From Paracyclopina nana (taxonomy: Eukaryota > Arthropoda > Copepoda > Cyclopoida > Cyclopettidae): a DNA stretch of 64,000 nt. The stretch's first letter is position 1. The number at the start of each line of letters is the position of its first letter. Made by a program: the position numbers and the translations under genes. This document shows positions 13,456 to 26,000 of this stretch, piece by piece. The stretch is taken from assembly GCA_019096065.1 (NCBI GenBank), contig JAGUCH010000001.1, positions 5,704,001 through 5,768,000 on the forward strand. The letters run 5' to 3'. Under the pieces are notes generated by a model that was not told where the DNA came from, searched no databases, and worked only from the letters and a program-made list of their open reading frames with translations.

Positions 13456-15359
13456 ATGGGTTGTCTTTTTTCGTTCCTTTCGAAAGGCTTCTTCTCTAAC
13501 GTTGATGACGCTAGAGCTGTGAGCAAAAGGATTGACAGGGAGATACTGATGGAGCTGAAAAACGAGCCTGACGAAATCGAAATTCTCATCCTTGGAGCTC
13601 CGGAATCTGGCAAAAGCACTCTGCTCAAGCAGGTGAGACATTTTTCAACATCTCCATGGAGAAATACAGCAGATTGCGTCTCCTTTCAGATCAGGCTGAT
13701 CCATAAGTCGGATTATACCTTGGAGGAGAGGCTGATGTTTAAGCCAATCGTGTTTGCCAACACGATCCAGAGCATGTCGATCATCTTGCACGCAGTCGAA
13801 AGAATGGGTAATCGTTTTTTAAGATAACTTACATAAGGGTCCGGAGGGCTATTTTTAGCTATCAATTATGACCTCTCGTTACTCTGTCGCCCGAACCTAC
13901 GCAACCTACAATTTTGAAAGCACTCAGCAGAGATGGGGAGAGGTTCTTATTATACCTGTCATTGAGTTTTTATAGTTGACAACCGTTTGCATTTAGCTTA
14001 ATTATAGTTTTTATCATTTTAAGCCTATTACGGGTCTGATTGAAAATTGCTGAACAGTTTCATGATTCTTTGAATGAAGAATAGCTTGCGCAATGTCAGA
14101 AAGGAGCTTTAAACGAAAGATTTAGTTCCTGCGTTTCGTCACCTTGCCACTAGATGGCGCCAGCGTAGAGGGACATTGTTATGGGATATTTTTGTTATTT
14201 TACAATTTGGCGTTATTTGAGAGCGAATGGTAAAAAGGTTTAGAAAAACCATTCGTTGCATAATCTACCAGTATGGTTCCTCTATAGTTTTGATCAATTA
14301 GTTTAAGTTGGTCTCTCGGGCCTCGAAATTGGTGCTCATGTCCACTTACGCAAAAGTGCTGAAGATCTCAATCCGCGTCTATATTCAGCGCCATCCAAGT
14401 TAGAGCTCCGGATTCTGTAGCTAATTCATGATTATCTCCTGCAACAGGTATTGATTTGGAGACTGAAGAGTCTGAATATAATGCCTACATGTTCTACCAG
14501 CTGCTGGAAGAGCAAACTTCTCACTCCTACACGCTAGTAGAGGACGTCAAGGTCACCCCTGAGCTCGCAACAATCATCGCAAATTTGTGGAAAGACAAGG
14601 GGCTTCAAGAAGCCTTTCGTAGATCGCATGAATACCAACTGTCCGATTGCGCTCCCTACTTTCTGTCCAACGTCAAACGGCTCTCTGATCCGGCCTACGT
14701 GCCCAACACCCAGGACATATTGCACACAAGGGTTCGCACTTGCGGTATTGTCGAGGTCACTATAGGTTCTCTTTACAAATGGGAACAGGAATTAAAATGA
14801 GCTTCTGTAGGTCAAATTCTTGATCAAGGATATGATGTTCCGTCTTCACGATGTTGGAGGCCAGAGGTCGGACCGTAGAAAGTGGCTCAGCTTGTTCGAC
14901 TGCGTGCACGCTGTGGTCTTCTGCGTCGAGTCCACGTCCTACTTGAGGATTCGGAACGGAGTTAGTGTCATTCTGGAGTCATTGCAGTTGTTCTCGGCGA
15001 TTGTCAACAGCAAAGTTTTCATCGATGCCTCCATGATTGGCTTCCTCACAAAAATTGATATCTTTCAGGTATTCGCAAACAGTTACTTTACATATCATAT
15101 GTATACTAATTATTGAGATATGTAGGAAAAGGTGAAAACGACTCCCATCACTAACGCATTTTCCGACTACACCGGGCCTCAAGAGTATCATCCGAGCATT
15201 CAGTACTTAGCCAAGAAGTTTAAGGAGCAGAAAAAGTCTGGTCCGCAAGCGTATTGCCATTTAACTTGCGTCACTGACACCAACAACATGAGGTTTGTCA
15301 TCAACGCAATCACGGACATGCTGATTAAGAACTTTCTCAAGGATTGCGGCATTTATTAA
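13456..15359 (+). CDS. Divergent Gi/o-class G-protein alpha subunit
   Basis: Heterotrimeric G-protein alpha subunit acting at the plasma membrane. Five exons are 13456-13632, 13690-13807, 14448-14755, 14811-15068 and 15126-15359, giving 364 aa. MGC at the N-terminus predicts myristoylation at Gly2 and palmitoylation at Cys3. DVGGQRSDRRKW (switch II) and the catalytic Arg of switch I (RVRTCGIVEV) are kept. The tail KDCGIY has the Cys at -4 typical of pertussis-toxin-sensitive Gi/o proteins. Several nucleotide-contact motifs differ from the family norm: the P-loop is GAPESGKST instead of GAGESGKST, NKxD reads TKID, TCAT reads TCVT, and the acidic switch III segment is about three residues shorter and lacks its usual acidic cluster. 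The donor at 14756 (GAG|gtcact) is weak but is the only in-phase choice. This looks like a lineage-specific paralogue, not the canonical Gi or Go. Confidence 0.9.
13808..14447 (+). other. G-alpha intron 2
   Basis: This 640-nt intron has donor G|gtaatc and acceptor caacag. No coding sequence is seen inside. Confidence 0.8.
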
Positions 15360-18300
15360 AAAACCTGGATGATTGTGTCTGATGCGTGTGCAGCCTTTAT
15401 TCATTCGTGCTTTAATTATAACCAGATTCGATTCGAACTTGTAGTAATGGCGTAGCTGGGAAATCTCTTTGATGGATGTCCTTCCGGGTTTTTATATCAG
15501 ATTCACCCGAATTGAGCTGCATGCATTTGCTTTGCACTGAAAGTTAATTTCTGGTTGCAGCATTTTTCAGCTTGCTTTTGGGGGCCTCAGCCCTTTTTGC
15601 CAGAATTTTCCTATGCAAGCTTGATAATCGTGAACTTTCATCATCTTCTGGGTGGCCCATCCATGGCAAAATTGAGTAACGTACGATAAAACTCATCATA
15701 TGTACTATAATAAAATAACTCATTGAGCTTCCCCGCCTGCAAGCAGCTAGCCTGCTGCTTGAATATGTAGTGCTTGGTTGGCTTAACCCATAGTGCTCAA
15801 CTAATATCTCTTGTTCCGCCTCTGTAAAGGATGCATGAATTCAATCTAGTCAAGTGCATTTCGCCGGTCATTTGATAAGCATCACATTAAATGGCTGCCC
15901 TAAAAGGCGCTCTAAGTGATGGATTTTCATCAATTTGCCATCAACACCACCGAGCTGAAAATCGATCTAATGAAGTAATTCCAAAATGGCCAAAATAGAA
16001 GCTTCATTAAATGCAAGACATGAACCGATTTGACTACCAGGAAAAGTTAAAAACAGATTTTAAGGCAACAAAACATTTTTCAAAGTCCATTGTACTAGTA
16101 AGGCAGGCTGTTATATACATTCAGAGATACAATAATTATTCATGCTTGAGCGAGCGCTCAAATGCTTGCAAAACCAACAAAACTTCCCAGAAAAAATACC
16201 AGGTTTTAAATCTTTGTTGGCTACTACTGATTGTCAGCAAAATTGATATTGATGCGTTTGAACTTACGACCCGAAATTCTCCGGTTTCTCACCAAAAAAA
16301 GTTCCTCGGTTTGACCTCTGTCTAGATCGTTGATGTGGGGCATTAATTTCAACACTGGGCTTCTTCTTGACTCTTGTTGGCTGTTCTATCTGTTCAAGAC
16401 TTTGCCTGGCCTGTTTCGTATTTAGAATAAGTTCATTAAACATGGCAAATGTTACTATTGCCACCCAACGCGTTTTGATCATTTCGAGTAGCTCTTTTCC
16501 CACCAAAAAGTTTTGGTGTCGTTAGCTAGTAATTATTTTTTCAGTGCCCAATAATTTTCACACACTCTCTACCCGCTAACTTTGAGTTGTGGGTATACAA
16601 GGAGGGCCCGAAATGATAATAATAACATCCATGTTTTGGGAAAGTCATTGCAATTACACACTGTTTGTTTTTCAATCTCAGATTTTCGGCGAGAAGACAA
16701 AAGTTTTCTTCTCCTCCGAGGCGATTTCACATTTGACCCCAAATTGTTGACTCGCTTTCATGGCTCAAAAAGAATGCATGAGAATATTATCACTGCTTGA
16801 AAGCCAGCGCACATCCGATTCACAGCGCACCGTGAGGGACAACGGGAGAAAGATCATTAGGTTTTTTCCAAAAGAGGGTGGGAGGTTCAACGCCCAGTTT
16901 CCCTTGGTGCGTAGGTCTGGATGATTAACAGCAAAGCTCCCCATTTTTGTCACATTTTCCTTTTGAGCCGAGGCCCAGATTCACATGAAACGGAAGCCAA
17001 ACAGATCATTTGGGTAATTCGACAACGACAAAATTGCCCTTAATTGTATCTGTCAAGGGAATACGGCCGTAACGTCTCAGTTGTGTGCAAAAACTGGCGC
17101 AATTTATCATCTCTGAAAGCTCTAATAATAACCATAAGCTTTAGAGTACGCAACGAAAAATGTGCCACAATCTTGCAAAAATAGCTGCACGCGTAGCTAA
17201 GCTTATATAAACCAGTTGAGGCATTTATCTGAAGCTTCAGAGCAAAAATAAATGAAAAAATGCGCAGTGTTGCAAGCAACGGATCACACAGCGCTCTGGT
17301 GCTCTTAATTAAACAACCTCGCGGCAGCGAAGTATGCAAAATCGCCTGTAAAAAATAGCCAGGCATTTATCAAACCAAGTCCTTCCGTCATTCCGTGAAA
17401 AATGTGCAATTTTTTTAGGCATCTTTACGCAAACTTGACCTCGGTCTTGAGTTCAATTACAATTTTGGGCAATTTACATAAACGGTCTGAAAAACCTGGC
17501 AAAATGACCATGGCAGTCAAGGGGATCGTCAAATTCACATTCTGAATATAGTCGTATATTTACTTCATATTATGACTGGACACGTATTCACATTTGACTC
17601 AAATACATTCTCACATGATTTGACCACTACTGTTCGGCTGTTGGTGGCGTTGTGATGCAAAGAACGGGATCTCCTGCAAAAAGGACAAAGAAACACATGT
17701 TTACTCAAAGGCTTACTTCATGGACCAACAAATATTTAATCAAGGAATATCACACACATGTTGACGGATGATGGATCATTTCAGATGCCTCGTGCACCCA
17801 AAGCGATAAGCCCAAAAATATATGCACTGTCATCATCCTTTGTTTCAAGCCCTGAATATTGCGCAAAAAAGTCCTCACCAGTATTGAGCAAGACTTGTAT
17901 TTTGTGTTGAAAAAGTAAATAATGCTCGCTTCCACCTCGCAATTGTAACTCAGAGGGATATAACGCCCATGAAAAGTGTGAGAGTTGATGTACTAGCTCT
18001 CGCTGCAAGTAGCATTTTTAAATGGCTTCTCAAGACAGAGAGCTACATGTGAAATGATGGGCCAATTACAAATTCGTTGCAGCAGTAGCTTCAGTAATTA
18101 GTTTCATCCCATTGATTTCAGTGGCTATCATTTTTTTTTTTTTTTGCAATGGCTTCTTTTCTTGCACAATGAATGATGATGAGCTAATCATTTCATGCTT
18201 CAACTTAGGTTAACCGTATGGCAACAATCTGGTTAGATCTAAAAGTTGGTCAAGTGGCAGCAGCATCCACTATGATCAGTTCCCACAAAATTTCAAAAAC

Positions 18301-20036
18301 ATGACGGATTCTTTTGAAGCCGTGGCTGTTCATAATTTGTCGGGAGGAAAATGAGGTTATAAAGTCACCAGCCGACGGCAGAAATTATGAGAAAAAGGCC
18401 AAATGTTGCTTGATAGAAAATCTGCTCGCTCGCGCGAGAACTAGAGCATGATTGGCAATTTTAACGTAAGCAGCAGCTGGCTGCTTTGGGGCAAAAATCT
18501 TGATATATTATATCTCCAGTAAGTAAGCAGAGCAACTAGTAACAATTCCTAATTTCTTCCCAAAATCCAAGTGCGGAAAATTCGAATACTATTATTTCCG
18601 TAGTGCGCGAAGGCCAACGGATTTGGGGCATCACAAAATTGAGTGTTGTACTAAATAACACTATGAAATTCTGCAAGTAGGCTTGCTGAGAAAAAAGAGA
18701 TCCATCATCAAAGCATCAATTGTTGCACGATATCCTTTTGTTGTTGCTTGAAAAATTGCGTTTCCTCAATCATCAATATTACCCACGTAGTACATGGCCA
18801 TGAGTGCTTTACTTTAGCGTGGACAAAATCGCAGATATTACTATGGAAGGCACTCAAGGAATGTCTGCTACAGCTTTTTTCATGGTCATTTGTTTGTTTT
18901 TCCCTGAGACTGCTTCGGCCATGCTACGACGACCAAGCAATAATCATTTTGGCAAGGAGAAGAAAAAATCTTGACGGAAAATAATAAGAAAGAGCCAATG
19001 AAAAAGGTAATTAGTAGACCGATCCTCGAATTTCATGGTCGCACAATCGCATTACTTCCAAAGGCCATTGATTGAGCTGTATATTGATAATGAATGAGAA
19101 CTGTGTGTGTGAATAGGGATTTCACTTTTTATTGAAAGGAAGTGAGACATTTCCAAAGTTCAAAGTCAAGGACCAGCCTTTTATGCTGACGACTATTTAA
19201 GGATAATCCGATATTTAAAAAAAAGTGAAATTGGCCGGAGGCTTAATCCGAAGATTTGCCAAGGTCCAGAATGATGATGATCGCGGCATCATTAGGCTGA
19301 CATGATGATGAAACCTAAAATTGCGCTCAAAAGCAGATAATCGCTATGTAGGGCAGTTCGCCATAAATATGTCAATTGCTTGCTGCACTGTGAGCCGAGT
19401 ATTTTCCCCAAAGCGCCCACTTGGTGAACTTCCAAGCTTACTTAAACATTTGAGTAGTTTGTCAGATGCTCTTAGATCCCCACAGTGCAAAATCTAAATT
19501 TTGTATTTATGCAAAATGGAGGTTTTTGAAGGGAGAATGCAAGCCATTATTATGCTCCGACTGGGATCATCAAGCTTTGAAAGCATGCCACGAAATTAAT
19601 TGAGAAGCAACGAATGAAGGTCAGCCAAAATGTTTTCTCTGGATTTTTAGTTTGAAAATAAATTGGCCTCCAAGGAGCTAAAATTGGCTTCTTCCTACCA
19701 AAAAGCATAATTTAATAAGAATTGATCTTGGCCACCTCCAAATTACGCTATCAAACCTCATATAATTCCCATCAATTAAAGCGATGGCAGCGGCAATGCC
19801 CCAATACGGCACCATATTTTTGTGCAATGTCATCATTAACGTGAACAATAAAAATATTGCTCAAGGCCTTGACATTCACTGCGTGGCAAAACGGACTGGA
19901 AAAGCCAGAGTTCGTGCTCAGGCATATCCTTCGTTTGTTTTCTTCCTCGGAGTGCACCAGGAAAGAGCTCTCTTCATTAATTTTTATGACAAAGTGAATT
20001 TCTGGCTAATTTGGCCCTGTTCGTAGTAATAATGAC
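15360..20036. other. 4.7 kb without a recognisable gene
   Basis: The open frames here (for example 16011-16325, 17781-18008 and 18748-18984) are short, lack splice-supported extensions and resemble no family I know. A homopolymer T tract lies near 18130-18146. If the PDZ gene continues past its last called exon, its 3' exons or UTR would lie in the right part of this stretch. Confidence 0.6.
15709..15714 (+). terminator. Poly(A) signal AATAAA, likely for the G-alpha gene
   Basis: This canonical hexamer lies 350 bp after the G-alpha stop in an A+T-rich stretch. An earlier non-canonical signal could be used instead. Confidence 0.35.
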
Positions 20037-23000
20037 TTACTTGGTGTAATTCCCATCTCTGCGTGACACTTGAATAGCCACTTTTCCTGAACGAATTCCT
20101 TTGAATATAGCAATGGCTTCGGAATGGGACAAACCCTGAGTTGAATGACCATTGACTGACAAAATCTCATCGCCTGAAAAAAAGGACGGAGCTGGTATTA
20201 TTAGGTTTTTGTGACAATGCAACATATCTCAGGGACACACATATCAGCAGAAGGGAAAAAATCAGGAAAGAATGAGGCAGAAATGGCATTGTCTCCCTGC
20301 GTAATCACAAAATATACTATGCTCAACGTTGTAATTTGAGTCATGGTTTAGTGGCTTTTAAAGGGAGAAGCTCGCGTCAACATTTTTGCGTACCTTCCCT
20401 GAGGCTGCCTTGGTCAGCGGCCTGTCCATGAGCAAAGATGGTCTTGACGAAAATTCCCATGTGTCCTTTGGGTGAATCGCGACCACCGACCACCGAGAAC
20501 CCAAGGCCTTTTCGGCCCGGCCCCTTCTCAAAGGTTACGCTGATCAGCTGTGAATGCTGCGGCTGTAAACTCGTTAACGAGGTGCTGTTCAATCTTCTGT
20601 TCCCAAGCCACGAGCCACCATCTGAGATGTAACCACTCGGACTGCCAAGGTGGTTACTCGAGTATTGGAGGCTGAACGGAGGCCGGAAGCCGATTTGAGT
20701 GTCTTCTTGGTTCTGCTCGAGATTGCTGCGAGGCCGATGATGATAGCTGGAAAATGTGATGAGTTTTTAACGACAGCCATTGTCTACAAACCAATGCAGT
20801 AATAACAAAGTAAAGGATATATTTGCAGGCAACGCTTCAAATTGCTGCGGTTTGAGCCTGCTATGACAGCACTGCAATTGACTGGTAAAAAATGGCGGAT
20901 CTCGAGAAAAAGGGCACGACTGTTGTGTTGTCGCACTTGCATTGTTTTCTGCCTAGGATAATCGTAAAAAATTCAAGCATACAAAATTGTAGGTATCGTT
21001 TTTCACGCGCTTCAAATATTCGGTAAGATATCTTGTTTGATATGCAAATCGTGGAAGCAAATTCAGCTCTTGTTGCTTTGTTGTACTATTTCTCCATATA
21101 GCCACGTGGGCGCCGACTCTTAAAGCTCGTACACAATGAGCCAACATTTGTATTTGTACAACTCTTTTACTGACCACCTAGGCACTACACATCATCATTC
21201 ATCTTTTTTGTATTAGAATTATTTGAAAATTACCTTTTGGATGATCGTTTGTGAGAAACAGGCTGATAGGCTGAAACGCTTGACCTGACATCTTCCACAT
21301 CAGATGTCAGAGCAGTCTCGTGGAGCGAAGACAAACTTCCTGACGATGGAAGGAGGGAAAGTTGACTTTTCCTGTGAATCTTCATGGCAAGACTAGATTG
21401 CGATTGGGAGCTGCTGCCAATGTATGTCCGGCTAACATAAGCTGCTGAAATATACGAGCATATACTATATGGAATACAGACATTGGAAAATGGAGTGTGC
21501 TACCATTTCTATTTGTAGGCCTGGAAGACAGATTAACCTCGCTGCACGTCTCATGGAAATCGTACTGTCCGATTTTCTGAGCAATTCGCCTATGCTCATC
21601 TCGCAGCCGATCTTCGTCAAAAAATGAGGGGAATTCTTCCGCAAGATGGTCGCCATTATTGTTACCGCAATCGCGAGCCACCACAATGTCAAGCTCACGT
21701 TTGGGTTGCTTCAGAGCCTTAATTGCGTCCTCGATGGAGAGGCCACGCAGTCTTTTGCCACAAACGTTGATGATTTCGTCGCCAACACGAATGCGACCGT
21801 CCCTAAAAATTAGACCAAATGTTAGCGTTCTGCAGACGAAATAGTGGTAGCCTTGATAGAAAGACTGGGCGTTAAATTATGCCATGCCAATTTTGCGTCG
21901 GCAAAGCAGTAGCCCTTGATTGATAGCAGACTCGTGAAATTTTGAGCTAAAAATGGCCAAAATTACTTCAAGCGTCCTTCAGAGCAATATGGTTAATTTT
22001 TCCCTAGAATACTATACAGCCATTTTTATGCCGATTCACGGCCCCAGCCTGATACTACTAGATTGAAGAGAAACCAAGCTAGAAGTTCTGGCCAAAGGAT
22101 TGAATATAAAAAAGAAAACTGAATAGGAATGGTCACAATGGCAGTATTTCTTCACCTCCTCGCATTTTAGCGTGGGAATTTCAATCAATATTGCCGACTC
22201 TACGAGAAATTCAGAGCGCGATTTGTCCCGAATTTTTCACACTATCATCCCATGATAAATCATGTAAGCTTCAAAGCAGACATTTTCAATGTAGCGAAAA
22301 ACCCGCAAATTAGCGATATACGTTATTATGCAGCATGCGCCATATACGCAGCGAGCCTGATAAAGCCTACATAGATCTGAGAGTAAATATTTTGAAACCA
22401 TTAATCTAGCTGAGCAGATACAAAAGGGCACGGATATGGCAATTAGATCCGGAGTGGCGCGATCTCACTTTTTCTTCTCCCCATTGAATTCAATGCATTA
22501 ATATGTATTTGGACGTAAGTTATGGCATCGATTTCCTCACCAACTTTTGTGCCAAGAAGGGAAACTCTGCTCTGCTGTGAGCAAAAGGGGGAAGATTGCA
22601 GGGACAGTAATTGAAAATGAAAAATCGACTGGAAATGGTCTAATTAGCTTTCAAATGAGGGGACCGACGACAAATGTGGGAAATATCCAAGTTAAATCGC
22701 ACTCAGTCCTATTTCCATGTACACACACTAAGTGCAACCCCGCCACAATGACGGATTAAGCAGTCGAGTGAATCGGAAGCTAACAAGACTGAAAAGCCTG
22801 GCTTATACGCTAGACATGATCATGACGATTCTGACCTACACGCATGTTCTTTAACTTTCTTTTTCCCTACTATCCGATCTGTCACAAAGAAGATGATTTG
22901 CGAAAGTTCACAATGGCTATCAACCTTTTCCATTCCATTTTTTCACGCAGGTTTCTCCAGCTGTGTTCCAGATTTGATGATGGTTCAAGCAAACAAAATG

Positions 23001-26000
23001 AAATATCAACAGGCTTCATCACATCAACAACGCAACGTGGACAAAAAGCAATCATCATTTTCAGTTAAGGCTGATGCAGCAAAAAATGGCATAATCAGCC
23101 GATTACCAAGTCGTCAACTGGTATTCTCCTAGCTGCTTTTCCATTATCGCAAGGTATGCTCCATTTTCAAATTGTTGGCTCATCAATCAAAAAAGCAAAA
23201 ACTCTAGATTGCCTCAATGTATGAGACTCTGGAAATAACGTTTGTGCCCTATGAGCACTGTGAAATCTTTTCGTTGACAGGAAGTATTTATAAGCAAGGA
23301 AAATACCAATCAACTCCAGCCATTTGTAATAATTCTGAGGTCAGTATTTTCTTCCAAACTCAATTACAAGCCACAGATTTCATATTACACAACTCATAAC
23401 CACATTTCGCCTTTCAAGACTTGTCAGCCTGTGATTGACGCCGCGCTGACCAAACAACAAAAAACTTTTCCTGTATCCACCTAGGCAGACATAATTGAAT
23501 TTATCATTCAACAGATGCCGCTTATAGTTAATAAGCTACAAGCTAGGGAACTGATTCGAAAAAAATATAGGGATGCTGCTATTTGCAAAACCTCTCTCTC
23601 TCACGTGAACTTCCTTGATAACTTGATGCACTAATTTAGCAGCAACCTTGAATTACTGCTCTATTTTTGAGAATTCATGCAAAAAGATTTTCAAGATAAC
23701 TCACAAAGCAAACGCAGTGCGCGCGTTGAAGTCTCTGACAACCAAGTTCAAACTAACCACTAAGATTGAAGCTACCCCATTTGCGATAGAATTTATTGCT
23801 AATGCCGAAAATAATAGGTAGAAAACATGATACGATTCGTAAGTTTCCCATGAATGCAATAGCCAACCAAGATTTATAATTGATTTTTGATGCAGTGGAA
23901 AGAAAAACTCTCACTTGATCCCTCCTCGTAGAAAACCGAGAAATGTGATTAAAAGCGGAAGACGATCTTCTCATGCTTGCTTCTCTTAAGGCGAAAAGAA
24001 GCTTCCAAATATTTTAATCGAGCACAGAGGGTTGAACGAGTAGAAAACCGCCAACCTTCGTTATTCAGAATGGTACGTAGCATTACTTGCACAAGCGTAA
24101 TTGTTTATCCCTACAAGCCTACAGTGATGGTATTCAAATTTCCACTATACGGCAGGTCGAGTGCGCCTAGTTTTGATGAAAACTTTCATTCTCTCATACT
24201 AATTATTTGGTTTGCTACTTATCCTCAAGCGCTTTGAGGTCTCATTGTGATCGATGAGTTACTCGGAGAACAACGCGCGACAAATGTTGAAGGGCATTTT
24301 GCCTATTTATGAGAAATTTACATTTCAAAAGTACCACAATCAGGGGTGTTCCATTCGCTCAAAATACTGACCTTGCCGTCATTTTTCACAGAAAAAAGCG
24401 CCCAATCATGCGAGCACAATGTATGAAAAATAATGGAACATTGAATGCTTTGATTATCAGGATTTTGTATCAAGAGTGCAAAGACGACGTGGAAAGAGGA
24501 AAACTGCAAAATGCTTTTTCCTCACTAAAGTATGAGCTGTCTGACGGCGATTCTTATCAAAAATGATGTAGTATGTCCATTGTATGCACAAAAGATTACA
24601 TTTCTTCTAGGGAAAGTTGGCTTGATTATCACTCCCACAACTAGAAACACAAATACGTACACGCAGGTGTGGCAAAAATAATCGCACTGTCGGAAAACAC
24701 GGTCGAAAAGCTTCACAACTACTACAAAGCAGAGCATTAGCGATTAGAAATCTTGCTCCCGATGTGCCTGAGAACTCGATGAGGAGATTTTTCCGAATAA
24801 AAATTCGTAACAATCACCTACCCACACCTCATCGTAAGTATCACAAATGGCAGAGTTTCACTATATATTTTTTATAAGGAAACGCTACAATTTTGATGTT
24901 TGTGGCCCACGCTAATGAGCATTTCATCCAACATTTCCCAACTTTCGAGGCATTCTTTTCAGTAGGGAACCATTGCTTCAAACTAATTTTGACTGCTTTG
25001 TTGAGGCCCTCAAGTTTCATTAAAAGACTATTTTCTCTTTCGATTTCCGCTAAAACAGCAAGCTTTTGTTTTCAATAGAATGATTTACGCTTTGGAAAAA
25101 AGCCTCATTTATCACGTGCTCGGCCTCTCTGGCTGCAAAAGTTTCCAAAAGATTGCCATTTCAATTAAACCGCTGCTACTCCCGTTTTGGACTAATTTTC
25201 ACGAGTTGGCATGATCATCGTTATTTTCACTTCGTGAATGAGCTTCAGAAAATGGAAGTTCCATTTCAAGTCATAATGGAAAGTTTCAACGCCATTTTGG
25301 GATCCCCTCTGTACAAAAGGGCAAGCTTCAGCAGGACTTATGGTCGTGATAATCATAATAATGAGGGGATGTTTTCTCTCTCCGAGCAACCGGTATAAAT
25401 TGCACCTAGCCTTTATTATTATGATAACCTACCTTTTTGTTCCAGGTGCTCAAGTTACGCCCACGCTTATTAGCAAACGGTTGCATCAAAGCATTTGCGT
25501 ACTAAAGCTAGGTCATTTTAAGCCATTGCGAAAACAAAAACCGAAATCGAGTCACCTTCATCCTAAGGCTCGGAAAACACCTGCACGATTTGCAACGCCA
25601 TCCTATCTACTACTCTATAAAAAGCTACCCTAAAAAGACGCTCAATTTATAGCTTAGCTTTCACCTGCCTGCCTGCTGCTGGGAGAATCATTTAAAGCGA
25701 GCCTTATCGGTTGGACAAATCTTTGCCTAATTCTGAACGGCAGCATAAACAGTGACCTTAGTAATGAAAAGGAATACAAAGTGCACAGTAGGACGCAAAG
25801 TTCCAAATTCCTCTCACTTTCCCTCAATATAAGGAGGTGCAGCAGCATGAAAAACTATTCACTACAAAAGGGTGATCTGTTGACGGGTTGAATTTGTAAA
25901 CGTGGCCATGGAAACTCGATTGGCTAGCAAACAATAAGAGAATCCTTGAATTTTATCACTTTTTGGACAGTGACGAACCAAAATTACCCCCTTTTTCGTT

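Noticed and set aside
16011-16325. 104-codon plus-strand ORF
   Set aside because: A+T-rich composition, no family resemblance and no splice partners; likely chance.
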